Below are positions 52,797 to 62,460 of a stretch of DNA of 64,000 bases, in pieces. The DNA lies in assembly GCA_025210395.1 (NCBI GenBank), contig JAOARV010000026.1, positions 1 through 64,000 of the forward strand, read 5' to 3'. The DNA comes from Marinisporobacter sp. GTDB taxonomy: Bacteria > Bacillota > Clostridia > Peptostreptococcales > Thermotaleaceae. The notes under the pieces are model-generated. The model worked only from the letters and a program-made list of their open reading frames with translations, did not search any database and had not been told where the DNA came from. A program made the position numbers and the translations under genes. How positions within the stretch are numbered: position 1 is the first letter of the stretch; each line of letters begins with the position of its first letter.

Positions 52797-53480
52797 TTAC
52801 TGCCCTGCCTTTAGCTTGTAACCTGTACCCCAAACGGTATGAATATACTTTTTATCTTTTCCGAGCTTTTCTCTGATTTGCTTTATATGGGTATCTACTG
52901 TTCTTACATCTCCTATAAAATCATACCCCCATACCTTGTTTAAAAGTTGTTCTCTTGAGAAAACTCTTTCAGGATTTTGTGCAAAGAAATACAGAAGATC
53001 AAATTCTTTAGGAGTTAATGAAATTTCTTCGTTATTTAAAAATACTTGCTTACCCAGAGGATTGATTTCTATATTTTTAATTTTTATATTTTTTTCAGAT
53101 ACATCTTGATTTATTTTACTTCTTTTTAGTACTGCTTTTACTCTTGCAACTACTTCCTTTGGGCTAAAGGGCTTCGTAATATAATCATCTATTCCTAATT
53201 CAAAACCAAAAAGCTTATCATACTCTTCGCCTCTTGCTGTGAGCATAATAATAGGAATAGAAGATTCTTCACGAATTTTTCTACATACGGTCCAGCCATC
53301 TATTTGAGGCATCATAACATCTAACAATATAAGAGAAAATTCATTTTTCTCATATTTTCCTAAAGCATCTTTACCGTCACAGGCTTCCTCTACAATGTAG
53401 CCTTCTCTAGACAGATATATTTTAATAACTTGACGTAATTTCGGTTCATCGTCAACCACAAGAATTTTTAGATCATGCAT
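52797..53480 (-). CDS. OmpR-family response regulator
   Basis: A 227-residue regulator: DDEPK pocket, Asp in LILLDVMMPQIDG, Lys in TKPFSPKEV, winged helix with LTPKEFDLLYFFA, DTHIKQIREKLG and VWGTGYKLK. It is close in wording to the ResD/YycF/PhoP branch. AGGAGGAC (minus strand) precedes ATG 53480. It is the first gene of a two-gene operon with the kinase. The 53481-53697 gap shows no gene. Confidence 0.9.
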   Translation of the reverse strand: MHDLKILVVDDEPKLRQVIKIYLSREGYIVEEACDGKDALGKYEKNEFSLILLDVMMPQIDGWTVCRKIREESSIPIIMLTARGEEYDKLFGFELGIDDYITKPFSPKEVVARVKAVLKRSKINQDVSEKNIKIKNIEINPLGKQVFLNNEEISLTPKEFDLLYFFAQNPERVFSREQLLNKVWGYDFIGDVRTVDTHIKQIREKLGKDKKYIHTVWGTGYKLKAGQ

Positions 53481-53697
53481 ATAAAGTCCTCCTATACAAA
53501 GATGAAATTGATAGAATATTTATTAAGCTTATCATAACATAGTTTTAAAGGAATGGGTGAGGGTTATACGAAAGTTCAATATTTTAACAAAAGTACATCA
53601 TAAAATGATCACAAATAAGAGGAATATTGTCCCAAAATTTTTCATGTGCATGCTATAGACGTAAGACGAGGGAAGTAGGAGGTAGAAAGATGATTAT

Positions 53698-54390
53698 TTA
53701 CCTCCTTGATTTCTGACTACAAAGAGCTACAAATTCTTCAAGTATTCTATTATTTTCTTGACCAAGAGGAATATCTTTTATAGCTATAGAAAAATCATCC
53801 ATTAGCCAATTTTGATAATATATTGAAAGTTTTTTCATGATATGTTCATCAAACTCTGGATGAAATTGAGTACCAAATATATTTGAATCAGGAATCCTAA
53901 AAGCATTGACAAATTTATCTTCTCCTATTATGCCCGCTGAGAACACTTCTAATTGAGTAGATGTAATAATATGAAAATGGAAGGAATAAGCAGATTCCAT
54001 TGTGTTAAAAATCTCACCTGACTTTAGTTGAGAAATGGGTTTTAGTCCTATATTCATGGTGGAAGCAGGGCCTACACAGCCTTGATCAAATACATCTGCG
54101 AGTAATTGAGAACCAAAGCATATACCTAAAGTGGGGATGTTTTTATGATAGTGGATACGATTTTTTATAAAGGAGCGAAGTTCATGAAGCCATTCAAAAT
54201 CCTCCATCACACCAGTAGAACCTCCTGTGATGATTAAGGGTTCATGGATACATTTTTTTATTTCCTCCATATCTGTTAGAGCAGATAAAATCCTTGAAGG
54301 ATATCCTAATTGGGCGAGCTTTTCCTTTATATGAAAACCATAATCTGTATCTTCGTAAGCATAGCCAGTTGTTTTTATAATGTGGATCAT
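53698..54390 (-). CDS. Class I glutamine amidotransferase-like protein
   Basis: A 230-residue GATase1 domain protein. The nucleophile elbow LGICFGSQLLA has Cys91, and the catalytic dyad FHPEF has His near 179 and Glu near 181. The preceding oxyanion strand LIITGGSTG is family-typical. It stands alone without a synthetase domain, like the GuaA-type single-domain amidotransferases or gamma-glutamyl hydrolases; substrate unknown. GGAGGAAT (minus strand) precedes ATG 54390. It lies 165 nt behind the osmoprotectant operon, separated by that operon's terminator. Confidence 0.85.
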   Translation of the reverse strand: MIHIIKTTGYAYEDTDYGFHIKEKLAQLGYPSRILSALTDMEEIKKCIHEPLIITGGSTGVMEDFEWLHELRSFIKNRIHYHKNIPTLGICFGSQLLADVFDQGCVGPASTMNIGLKPISQLKSGEIFNTMESAYSFHFHIITSTQLEVFSAGIIGEDKFVNAFRIPDSNIFGTQFHPEFDEHIMKKLSIYYQNWLMDDFSIAIKDIPLGQENNRILEEFVALCSQKSRR

Positions 54391-54523
54391 TTATTAATTC
54401 CTCCTATTTTAAAAATTTTATAGTAGCAAAAGGTAAATAGAGCTGTCTTCGCCAAGTCGAGAAGGATGATCATAAATAGGACGTATCAATAAGAAATCTA
54501 TATGAGGGTATATTTTTTCATAA

Positions 54524-54550
54524 AATAAAAAGGGGATATAAATATCCCCC
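54524..54550 (-). terminator. Terminator of the opuC-type operon
   Basis: Minus strand GGGGGATATTTATATCCCC followed by TTTTTATTTT, directly after the stop of the binding-protein gene. Confidence 0.8.
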
Positions 54551-54554
54551 AAAA

Positions 54555-55442
54555 TTAATCGATCAACCCTTCAGATTTTAACCATTCACGAGCAACTTCT
54601 TTTGCATCCTTCTTTTCAAGGTCAACCTGTGCATTTAATTGTGCCATTTTTGTATCATCTAGTTTACCAGAAAGTGAGTTAAGCGCATCTGCTACTTTAG
54701 GATATTTTTCTAAAGCATCCTTACGAATAACAGGAGCTGCATAGTATGGTGGGAAGAAGCTTTTATCATCTTCTAAAACAACTAAATCGAAAGCAGGAAT
54801 TCTACCATCTGTAGCAAAGGCACTATTTACATCTATTTGCTTATCACGAACAGCAGCATAAGTAAGACCTGGATCCATTCCCTTTGCAGATTTAAAGTTC
54901 ATAGCGTAGACATCCTTTAGACCTTTGTAACCATCTTGTCTTTCTAAAAACTCTTGTGTACCTGCAAGGATCAAGTCAGGTGCAGCCTTTGCAAGATCAC
55001 TATAAGTTTTTATACCTAATTCATCTGCTTGTGCTTTACGCATGGCTAATGCGTATGTATTATTGAATCCAAATGGCTTTAGCCAAGCAAGATCTTTTTC
55101 TTCATACATTGTTTTTACTTTATCGTAGACAGCTTGTGAATCTGTCATTCTTTCTTGCTTTAATACACTCATTAAAGCTGTTCCTGTGTATTCTGCATAC
55201 ACATCAATATCTCCACTTTCTAAAGCTGTTGAGATCACATTGGTTCCACCAAGGTATGGTTTTGTTTCAACTTTTACATCTGTTTTAGCTTCGATGATTT
55301 CTTTCATTAAATAAACAAGGATTTCTTGTTCCGTAAAGTTTTTACCACCTACTACGATTTTGTTTTCTTGTTTTGCGCTTCCACAGCCAACAAGACTAGA
55401 TAAAATCAAAACAATCACTAAAAATAAACTAAATTTTTTCAT
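54555..55442 (-). CDS. opuCC: Osmoprotectant ABC transporter binding lipoprotein
   Basis: A 295-residue lipoprotein with lipobox LVGC (Cys near 20) and an OpuAC/ProX-type ligand domain: IVVGGKNFTEQEILVYLMKEII, the aromatic pocket strand DVYAEYTGTAL, and GLTYAAVRDKQIDVNSAFATDGRI. These match OpuCC/OpuBC-type choline, carnitine or glycine betaine binders. AAAGGAGAG sets the second ATG (55442) rather than the one 6 nt upstream. It is the last gene of the ATPase-permease-binding protein operon. Confidence 0.9.
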   Translation of the reverse strand: MKKFSLFLVIVLILSSLVGCGSAKQENKIVVGGKNFTEQEILVYLMKEIIEAKTDVKVETKPYLGGTNVISTALESGDIDVYAEYTGTALMSVLKQERMTDSQAVYDKVKTMYEEKDLAWLKPFGFNNTYALAMRKAQADELGIKTYSDLAKAAPDLILAGTQEFLERQDGYKGLKDVYAMNFKSAKGMDPGLTYAAVRDKQIDVNSAFATDGRIPAFDLVVLEDDKSFFPPYYAAPVIRKDALEKYPKVADALNSLSGKLDDTKMAQLNAQVDLEKKDAKEVAREWLKSEGLID

Positions 55443-55463
55443 ATACATCTCTCCTTTTTTTTA

Positions 55464-56117
55464 TTATTTCCTTAAACCCTTTGGAGTAACAGAAAATTCT
55501 AATTTCCTTAAGGCGAAATCAAAGGTTAATGCTAAGGTAGCTGCTGGAATAGCACCTGCAAGGATGAGTTCAGGGTTTACTGTAGCAATTCCTCTAAAAA
55601 TCAAATCGCCTAAACCACCTGCACCAATCATTGCTGATATAGTGGCAACTCCTACGATTAAGACAGTAGAGGTTCTGATTCCTGCCATAATGATAGATAG
55701 AGCTAGTGGTATTTCAACCATAAATAAGACTTGTCTTGAAGTCATTCCCATACCTACCCCTGCTTCTACAGCTGCTTTGTTAACGCCAATAACGCCTGTA
55801 TAAGTATTTCTAAGGATTGGAAGTAATCCGTAAATAGTCAAAGCAACAATTGCAGGAAATCTGCCTATACCAAGAAATGGAATCATAAAACCTAAAAGAG
55901 CTAAACTTGGTATGGTTTGAAAAATAGAAGTTACACCAATAACAGGATCAGCTAATTTTCTATGTCTTGTTAAGAAAATACCTAAGGGTACTGCAATCAA
56001 AACAGAAAAGAACAAAGCTGTTAGGGTTATTTGAACGTGTTGTCCAATTGCTAATAATATATCTGAGCCTCTGCTTTTGAAGATGTTCAATATGCCAATA
56101 AAAATATTGTTTTCCAT
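55464..56117 (-). CDS. opuCB: Osmoprotectant ABC transporter permease
   Basis: A 217-residue inner-membrane permease of the ProW/OpuCB family with five or six helices. The N-terminal HVQITLTALFFSVLIAVPLGIFL and the EAA-loop region (AAVEAGVGMGMTSRQVLFMVEIPLALSIIMAGIRT) are diagnostic. AGAGAGGTG precedes ATG 56117. Only one permease gene is present, whereas OpuB/OpuC of Bacillus have two (CB and CD), so this operon probably uses a homodimeric membrane part. It transports quaternary ammonium compatible solutes. Confidence 0.9.
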   Translation of the reverse strand: MENNIFIGILNIFKSRGSDILLAIGQHVQITLTALFFSVLIAVPLGIFLTRHRKLADPVIGVTSIFQTIPSLALLGFMIPFLGIGRFPAIVALTIYGLLPILRNTYTGVIGVNKAAVEAGVGMGMTSRQVLFMVEIPLALSIIMAGIRTSTVLIVGVATISAMIGAGGLGDLIFRGIATVNPELILAGAIPAATLALTFDFALRKLEFSVTPKGLRK

Positions 56118-56132
56118 AACACACCTCTCTCT

Positions 56133-57248
56133 TTAAGCGGAATATTTTCTTGCCATGACTTCAACGATGCTTGCATGGGTAATAATTCCCTTTAATTCAT
56201 GGTCATTAGAAATAACAGGAAGATAAGAAATATTACTATTTACAAAGATGTCAATAGCATCTTGTAGGGATTGATCTTCTTTAAGGGTTGGAATATCTGT
56301 TTTCATAATATCCTCTACCTTTAATGTTTCATCTTTATAATTTTTTTGAATTTCCCAAACACCTACAGTGCCTAAGAAATGATTAGACTTATCTATTACG
56401 AGTAAGCTATCTACCTTATGTTTACGCATAACCTTGATAGATTCAGCAAGTCCTTTTTCTGGTTTGGTAGCAATAGGTTTTACAATAACCTCATCAATAG
56501 GAGGAAGAAAGTTTACTTTATTTAATCGTTCTTCTCCGATAAAGGAACGGACAAAATCATCAGCAGGATGACGAAGAATATGTTCAGGAGTATCTAGCTG
56601 AACAATTTTTCCTTCTCTCATGATACAGATTCTATCTGCTATTTTTAATGCTTCATCCATATCATGAGTAACAAAAATAATGGTTTTTTTGATTTCTTCT
56701 TGTAATTTTACAAGCTCTTCTTGCAATTGCTCACGGCTAATAGGGTCTAAAGCACTGAATGGCTCGTCCATCAAAATAATAGGTGGATCTGCAGCAAGTG
56801 CACGAATTACCCCTACTCTTTGTTGTTGCCCCCCACTTAATTCAGAAGGATAACGATTTCTATATACTTCTGGGTCTAATCCCACTAGGTTTAATAATTC
56901 ATCTACTCTTTTCATATAAGAATTAGGGTCCATTTTTTTTAGTTTAGGAACAAGTGCTACGTTTTGAGCAATGGTCATATGAGGAAGAAGACCGATCTGT
57001 TGGATCACATAGCCAATATTCCTTCGAAGCTCAACGGGATTAAGGTTGCTGATTTCCTTGCCACCGATGAAAATTTTTCCTTCTGTAGGCTCAATAAGGC
57101 GATTAATCATTTTCATGGTAGTCGTTTTTCCACAGCCGCTAGGTCCGATTAGAACTAATAACTCCCCTTTGTTTATATGCAACTTCATTTGATCTAAGGC
57201 TTTAAAGCCGTCTTCGTATATTTTTGATACATTTTCAAATCGAATCAT
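56133..57248 (-). CDS. opuCA: Osmoprotectant ABC transporter ATPase with CBS domains
   Basis: A 371-residue ATPase: Walker A GPSGCGKTT, Q-loop VIQQIGLLPH, signature [11 protein letters not shown], Walker B IILMDEPFSALDP, H-loop THD. Two C-terminal CBS domains follow (about 250-370; KVDSLLVIDKSNHFLGTV and SYLPVISNDHELKGIITHASIVE), which in OpuA/OpuC sense ionic strength or bind c-di-AMP. AAGGAGG sets ATG 57248; an upstream in-frame start has no site. First gene of the operon. Uptake under osmotic stress is the family role. Confidence 0.93.
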   Translation of the reverse strand: MIRFENVSKIYEDGFKALDQMKLHINKGELLVLIGPSGCGKTTTMKMINRLIEPTEGKIFIGGKEISNLNPVELRRNIGYVIQQIGLLPHMTIAQNVALVPKLKKMDPNSYMKRVDELLNLVGLDPEVYRNRYPSELSGGQQQRVGVIRALAADPPIILMDEPFSALDPISREQLQEELVKLQEEIKKTIIFVTHDMDEALKIADRICIMREGKIVQLDTPEHILRHPADDFVRSFIGEERLNKVNFLPPIDEVIVKPIATKPEKGLAESIKVMRKHKVDSLLVIDKSNHFLGTVGVWEIQKNYKDETLKVEDIMKTDIPTLKEDQSLQDAIDIFVNSNISYLPVISNDHELKGIITHASIVEVMARKYSA

Positions 57249-57722
57249 ATAAAACCTCCTTGGCAACAAATTGCTTCAAAAATTAGTATATTAGGAAAAT
57301 TTTGTGAATTAATAAAAGCCGAAAAATAGTATCCTATGAGAGAAAATAAAAAAATAAAGATCCTTCATAGGTAGATAGTATTTAGTTGTGCTCACTTTTT
57401 TATTCGAGCAAATAAGAAAAATATGTCCTTATTGTAAGTATAAAAACAAAGATATTTATATTGTGAGTCGAAGTTGACTTTCATATAAACTGAAAAGAGT
57501 GAAAAGATTTGAAATAAAAAGAAATGTAAAAAAATTACATTTTAGTTGGGGCGTAAACAATCCCTTTACATTTTAATACGAATTTTGCCTATTGTCAACA
57601 ACAAAAAACACGAGAAATAGCCATGAAAATCGACAATTATACGAAGGATACGACAAAAACAACTCCACGTGATATAATTAAGTGATTAGAGATTATAAAA
57701 ATAAGGAAGTGGAGTGAGAAAT
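57249..57722. promoter_or_regulatory. Divergent control region between opuCA and the MBL-fold gene
   Basis: On the plus strand ACGACA (57650-57655) and TATAAT (57673-57678), 17 bp apart, form a promoter for the MBL-fold gene. On the opuCA side a dyad CCTATGA (57333) ... TCATAGG (57365-57371) and a TATACT box near 57277 may control the transporter. No gene or riboswitch is seen in the 470 bp. Confidence 0.5.
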
Positions 57723-58898
57723 TTGTTAAAAAAGCATTATTTTCTTGTGATCATATTATCATTTTTATTGATTTTCACAGGTTGTGTAAAGGAAAAAGCA
57801 GTACATACTGTAAAAGAAGAAAATTTAAAAGAAACTGTAGCATCTGAAAGGATAGCAGAAGTTAAAGGAGATTTAAAAATTCATTTTATTGATGTAGGAC
57901 AAGCAGATAGTATATTGATTAAGAATGGTGAAAGTACTATGCTTATCGATGCTGGGAATAATGGCGATGCTGATTTAGTTGTGAACTATTTAAAGAATCA
58001 AGGAATCAATCAATTAGATTATGTTATCGGAACCCATCCCCATGAAGATCATATAGGAGGATTAGATGCAGTAATCAATAATTTTGACATAGGCAAAGTA
58101 TATATGCCAAAGGTTACCCATACGAGTAAAACATTTAAAGATGTTATTACAGCTATTAAAAAGAAGGGACTGAAAATAACGAATCCCACAGTAGGGGGTA
58201 TAATACCATTAGGAGATGCAAAAGGGGTTATTCTTGCACCTAATAGTAAAGAATATAAAGATTATAACGATTATTCTATTGTACTAAAGTTAACCTATGG
58301 AAATACTTCTTTCCTATTTACAGGGGATGCAGAGGGTCTTTCAGAGAAAGAAATGATGCGTAATGGATTAGATTTATCAGCTGATGTATTAAAGCTGGGA
58401 CACCATGGTAGTCATTCTTCCACAACAATAGATTTCTTGAATAAAGTAAATCCTAAATATGCTGTAATTATGACGGAGATAGGAAATGACTATGGCCATC
58501 CCCATAAGGAAACCATGGATAAATTAAAAAATAAAAATATACCTGTTTATAGAACGGATGAAAGTGGAAATATTGTGGCTACCAGTGATGGAAATAAAAT
58601 TAGCTTTAATGCAAATCAAGGGGATTATAACTATGGAAGAGATAGCAAAAGTAAAAAAACAAATACAAATAAAGAAAATACAATCAATATACTTACAGCA
58701 AAAGCAGTAACATCCATAGAAGAGAAAAATGATATGAATAAGGATGAGCAGGGGTTGATTAAAGGAAATATTAATAGCAAAGGAGAAAAAATATATCATA
58801 TGCCGGATGGAGCTTATTATAAAAATGTGAAGGCAGAGGTTTTATTTAAGACAGAAAAGGAAGCGAAGGAAGCTGGATTTAGAAAATCAAAGAGGTAG
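57723..58898 (+). CDS. ComEC-like metallo-beta-lactamase-fold lipoprotein
   Basis: A 391-residue lipoprotein: signal peptide with lipobox FTGC (Cys near 20), then an MBL domain like the C-terminal nuclease part of ComEC (IHFIDVGQADSILI, GTHPHEDHIGGLD with the HxHxDH metal motif, FLFTGDAEG, LGHHGSHSST, GHPHKETM). A lysine-rich linker leads to a small C-terminal module (KGNINSKGEKIYHMPDGAYY) often seen on secreted nucleases. TTG 57723 is preferred because AAGTGGAGTGA precedes it. Extracellular DNA or phosphodiester cleavage is likely by family. The DUF3006 gene follows after 8 nt. Confidence 0.88.
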   Translation: MLKKHYFLVIILSFLLIFTGCVKEKAVHTVKEENLKETVASERIAEVKGDLKIHFIDVGQADSILIKNGESTMLIDAGNNGDADLVVNYLKNQGINQLDYVIGTHPHEDHIGGLDAVINNFDIGKVYMPKVTHTSKTFKDVITAIKKKGLKITNPTVGGIIPLGDAKGVILAPNSKEYKDYNDYSIVLKLTYGNTSFLFTGDAEGLSEKEMMRNGLDLSADVLKLGHHGSHSSTTIDFLNKVNPKYAVIMTEIGNDYGHPHKETMDKLKNKNIPVYRTDESGNIVATSDGNKISFNANQGDYNYGRDSKSKKTNTNKENTINILTAKAVTSIEEKNDMNKDEQGLIKGNINSKGEKIYHMPDGAYYKNVKAEVLFKTEKEAKEAGFRKSKR

Positions 58899-58906
58899 GT
58901 GAGTCT

Positions 58907-59122
58907 ATGTATATGATTATAGATAGATTTGAAGAAAATCTTGCTGTATGTGAAAGAGAAGATGGAAAGATTATCAATATCGAAAGAAATATGATTCCAC
59001 AGGATGCAAAAGAAGGAGATGTATTAGTAGTAGATGAAAATAGAATTTTTATAGATCGAGAAGAAACATTAAAAAGAAGAAAAAAAATAGAAGAGATGAC
59101 AAAGAATTTGTGGGAATCATAA
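58907..59122 (+). CDS. DUF3006 domain protein
   Basis: A 71-residue DUF3006 protein: a small beta-barrel start (MIIDRFEENLAVCEREDGKI), then GDVLVVDENRI, and a lysine-rich helical end (ETLKRRKKIEEMTKNLW). DUF3006 genes typically follow ComEC-like MBL genes, as here 8 nt downstream. Its function is unknown; it may bind or regulate the exported nuclease, though it has no export signal itself. ATG 58913 is an alternative start. Confidence 0.85.
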   Translation: MYMIIDRFEENLAVCEREDGKIINIERNMIPQDAKEGDVLVVDENRIFIDREETLKRRKKIEEMTKNLWES

Positions 59123-59148
59123 AAGTGTCAGCCTATGCTGACGCTTTT
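59121..59148 (+). terminator. Terminator after the DUF3006 gene
   Basis: AAAAGTGTCAGC pairs with GCTGACGCTTTT around a CTAT loop; the stop codon overlaps the first arm. Confidence 0.8.
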
Positions 59149-59346
59149 GCTATTTATAAAAAAGAAAATGAATGAGCGTTTTAAATTTTCAAAGTAAAAA
59201 TGAATGGATTGAGGATGAAGCCAATGCTACAATTCTTGTTTTTAAGTGGAGAAATATACAAATAATTTCCTAAAGGATTTTAAAAATATTTGTCAAATAT
59301 AAAAATAATGTCAAATTGACACAAAATAAGGGGGAATTCTTTTTTT

Positions 59347-60501
59347 ATGAATATTTTCAAGAAATTTTTTATGATTACAATTGTTTTATTATGTATAGCA
59401 TTAATGCCTTCAACAAACTATGCACAAGAAGTTGTGAAAGGGATTGTGATTGATCAGAATGTAGCTTTGTATAAAGAGGCGAGAACCTCATCACCAAGCT
59501 TAAGTTCTTTAGAAATAGGAGAGGACGTATTTATTGAAGCAAATAAAGGAAAATGGTATGAAGTTTCTACGAAGAATGGTATATTTGGATGGGTACATAG
59601 TGAATGTATATTGATTAAGAATGGACATAAAAGTTTGATAGAAAATGGAGTTGTTAATACAGGGACTGTAGAAGTACGTAAAGATCCAAATGTACATTCT
59701 GATATTATGGGAAGACTAGGGTTCGCAACGAAGATTACGGTAGTAGAGAAAAAAGAAGACTGGGTTCAATTGGCTATGGAGGATGAGGTAATTGGTTGGG
59801 TACCTTCTAAAGATATTATTACTATGCCTATTGAAAAAAAAGCGAAAATCATAGTTGAAAATGGAGAAGTTTATGAAAAACCATCAAAAAATAGTGAAAT
59901 GATAAAAGCGTTAAGCAAAAATCAGATTGTAAAGATTGATGGTTATGAGGATGGGTATTTTCATATTATATGGGATGAGAAAAAAGAAGGATTCATATAT
60001 GATAAAGAAGTAAAGCTTGTACATGAAGATTTCTTTAAGCAGGCCTTTGTAAAACAAGATGCGAAAAAAAATAATGAAGCAAAAGAGAAAGAAACAGCAG
60101 TAAATACTTTTAAAGAAATAATAGAAAATGCTACATACCTTGGAGGAGATTATACAGCTACAGCTTATGATTTATCTATCGCCTCTTGTGGTAAAGCTGT
60201 AGGGGCTAAATATAGAGGTTTTACAAGATCAGGATACAATCTTAATGGAAAGAGTTGGAGTGATGCAATGGTGGTTGCAGTAGATACAAGAAAAATTTCA
60301 TTAGGAAGCAAAATCCTTGTATTGTTTGATGAGAAGGATTGGCGTTCAAAATATAATGGTATTTATTTAGCAGCAGATACAGGAGGCGGCGTAAAAGGAA
60401 AAACTGTAGATATTTATTTAGGCGATATAGGGAATAAACAAATGAAGGAAGTAAGGGCTTTTGGTAGAGGATATAATGTGAAGGTATATCTTTTAAACTA
60501 A
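59347..60501 (+). CDS. Secreted SH3b / 3D-domain cell-wall protein
   Basis: A 384-residue exported protein: signal peptide 1-26, three bacterial SH3 domains (about 30-95, 100-160, 170-225; each with a FGWVHSECI or GWVPSKDII-type end) and a C-terminal 3D domain (about 265-384). The 3D domain has its conserved Asp residues in AVDTRKISLGSKILV, AADTGGGVKGKTVDIYLGD and GYTATAYD-like DYTATAYDLS. 3D domains share the fold of MltA-type lytic transglycosylases, so wall binding and peptidoglycan cutting are likely. GGGGGAA precedes ATG 59347. Its spore or germination relatives (YabE/YorM type) are similar. Confidence 0.88.
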   Translation: MNIFKKFFMITIVLLCIALMPSTNYAQEVVKGIVIDQNVALYKEARTSSPSLSSLEIGEDVFIEANKGKWYEVSTKNGIFGWVHSECILIKNGHKSLIENGVVNTGTVEVRKDPNVHSDIMGRLGFATKITVVEKKEDWVQLAMEDEVIGWVPSKDIITMPIEKKAKIIVENGEVYEKPSKNSEMIKALSKNQIVKIDGYEDGYFHIIWDEKKEGFIYDKEVKLVHEDFFKQAFVKQDAKKNNEAKEKETAVNTFKEIIENATYLGGDYTATAYDLSIASCGKAVGAKYRGFTRSGYNLNGKSWSDAMVVAVDTRKISLGSKILVLFDEKDWRSKYNGIYLAADTGGGVKGKTVDIYLGDIGNKQMKEVRAFGRGYNVKVYLLN

Positions 60502-60517
60502 AAAATAGAAAGCTTTT

Positions 60518-60552
60518 AAAGGGTTTCAGAAAAATTATCTGGAGCCTTTTTA
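60518..60552 (+). terminator. Terminator of the 3D-domain gene
   Basis: AAAGGGTTTCAGA pairs imperfectly with TCTGGAGCCTTTT around an A/T loop. The following 230 bp to lytS shows no gene. Confidence 0.65.
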
Positions 60553-60783
60553 TTATTATAGGAGCTAAAGGGCTTATGAAAATGATTGTATTGAAAAAAA
60601 TTTAAGCTTTAAAGCTGTCATGTTTGCTCAATGGATGATCCTTTAAACAGGGTAATAAGTGATATGATTTATGGTTATATTGTTAGTATAGATTCTGTTA
60701 GTAAAGTATTTTTAGCCATTTTTCGTATGCGATTATGGAGGATTGATATATAATATAAGAAAAATATTTTGGAGTTGATGGGT

Positions 60784-62457
60784 TTGGTAGAATTATTAAA
60801 GCATCTTATTAATAATCTAGGATATGTGATTGTTATTGCATTTTTTATTTCTAAATTGAATGCATTTCGACAGATGATTCAAAAGAATAGAATAGGGAGA
60901 ATTGAAACATTAATCCTTGCTTTTACATTTGGTGGAATAGGGATTATTGGAACCTATGTAGGGATTGATGTACGAGGAGCTATTGCCAATACAAGAAATA
61001 TTGGTGTAATGGTAGGTGGGATTTTATGTGGTCCTTTCGTAGGAATTGTAGGAGGAGTCCTTGCAGGATTACATAGAATTTTGATTGATATTGGGGGAAT
61101 TACATCCTTTCCATGTGCTGTAGCAACGATGATTGGAGGTTTTTTATCTGGAATTATTTATAAAAAGTCAACTATTAAAAACAGATGGCTTTATGGGTTA
61201 ATAGGAGGAATACTAGTAGAAAATATTAGTATGTCTTTTATATTGCTATTTTCAAAGCCTTTTCATTTAGCTTTAACGATTGTAAAGCAAATTTATGTAC
61301 CTATGGTTTTGATTAATGGTGTAGGAATTGCTGTTGTTATTATGATCACAGAAAATATTTTTGAAGCAGAAGAAGAAATTGCTGCAAAGCAAGCAAAGCA
61401 TGCTTTAGAAATTGCAAATGAAACATTACCTTACTTTCGTGATGTGAATAAAAATTCTCTAAGAGAGGTCTGTGAGATTATTAAGCTTTCGGTAAAATCA
61501 GATGCTGTAGCCATAACGGATAGAAAAAAAATTATGGCTCATGTAGGAAGTGGGGAAGACCATCATACAGTAGGAAAAACTATTTTGACAAAAGCAACAG
61601 AGAGAGTTATCAGGGAAGGGGTTATTGCGGTTTTAAATACCCCTGTAGAAATAGAATGTATAGATGAGAATTGTCCGTTAAAATCTGCAATTATTGTACC
61701 TCTTAAAGAAAATCAAAAAGTGATCGGAACTTTAAAAATATACTATAATGATGAAAATCATATAACCTTTCGAGATATAAGCTTAGCAGAGGGGTTATCT
61801 CAACTTATTTCTACTCAGCTCGAACTAAGTAAGCTTGAAAAGCTAAAGGAGATGGCAAATAAATCTGAGATTAAAGCTCTTCAAGCACAGATTAATCCAC
61901 ATTTTTTATTTAATGCGTTAAACACAATTGTATCCTTTATGAGAATGGATGTAGATCATGCTCGAGAATTAATGATTGATTTATCTACCTATTTAAGATA
62001 TAACCTTGAAAGAGGAGATGCTTTAGTAAGCTTAGAAAAAGAATTGGAACAGGTGAGAGCATATGTTAAAATAGAAAGGGCAAGATATGGGAAAAAATTA
62101 CATGTTCTTTATGATATAGATGAGGCTATAGATATAAAAATCCCTAGCCTGACTATACAACCGCTTGTTGAAAATGCCATAAAACATGGTATATTAAAAG
62201 GTAATCAGGATAAGGGTTCTATAAGAATTTCTGTTAAACAAAGAAAAGAAACGGTTAGAACTAGCATAGAAGATGATGGCCTTGGTATTGAAGAAGAGAT
62301 TATTTCTGGAATAAAAAAGGGAAAAACAAAAGAAGGAAGTATTGGTCTTTTAAATGTACATAATCGATTGAAGCTGATCTATGGGAAAGGTCTTAAAATT
62401 CAACGACTTCCAAAAGGAACAAGGATATCCTTTGAAATTTATAAAAAGGAGGGGTAA
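60784..62457 (+). CDS. lytS: LytS/BtsS-type sensor histidine kinase
   Basis: A 557-residue kinase of the LytS family. A 5TMR-LYT membrane module (about 1-195; GVMVGGILCGPFVGIVGGVLAGLHRI) is followed by a GAF domain (about 215-350) and a His_kinase module with H-box QINPHFLFNALNTI. The ATPase domain has the N-box PLVENAIKHG and DDGLGI. The start is unclear: GGAG (60771) best fits TTG 60784, whose MVELLKHLINNLG matches the usual N-terminus, though ATG 60778 is possible. It is 3 nt from lytR. LytS-type kinases and their relatives BtsS and YpdA respond to pyruvate or membrane state. Confidence 0.9.
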   Translation: MVELLKHLINNLGYVIVIAFFISKLNAFRQMIQKNRIGRIETLILAFTFGGIGIIGTYVGIDVRGAIANTRNIGVMVGGILCGPFVGIVGGVLAGLHRILIDIGGITSFPCAVATMIGGFLSGIIYKKSTIKNRWLYGLIGGILVENISMSFILLFSKPFHLALTIVKQIYVPMVLINGVGIAVVIMITENIFEAEEEIAAKQAKHALEIANETLPYFRDVNKNSLREVCEIIKLSVKSDAVAITDRKKIMAHVGSGEDHHTVGKTILTKATERVIREGVIAVLNTPVEIECIDENCPLKSAIIVPLKENQKVIGTLKIYYNDENHITFRDISLAEGLSQLISTQLELSKLEKLKEMANKSEIKALQAQINPHFLFNALNTIVSFMRMDVDHARELMIDLSTYLRYNLERGDALVSLEKELEQVRAYVKIERARYGKKLHVLYDIDEAIDIKIPSLTIQPLVENAIKHGILKGNQDKGSIRISVKQRKETVRTSIEDDGLGIEEEIISGIKKGKTKEGSIGLLNVHNRLKLIYGKGLKIQRLPKGTRISFEIYKKEG

Positions 62458-62460
62458 ACT

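Noticed and set aside
53671-53703. Terminator after the glutamine amidotransferase gene
   Set aside because: AGGAGGTA and TACCTCCT pair, but there is no T-run on the minus strand and the stem overlaps the stop codon. Support is too weak.
55073-55803. Plus-strand frames across the opuC-type genes
   Set aside because: They lie antisense to well-supported transporter genes and lack start signals.
54555-57248. A missing second permease gene (OpuCD) as a sign of deletion
   Set aside because: The three genes are tightly packed with a terminator right after the binding-protein gene. Single-permease versions of this transporter exist, so no deletion is needed.
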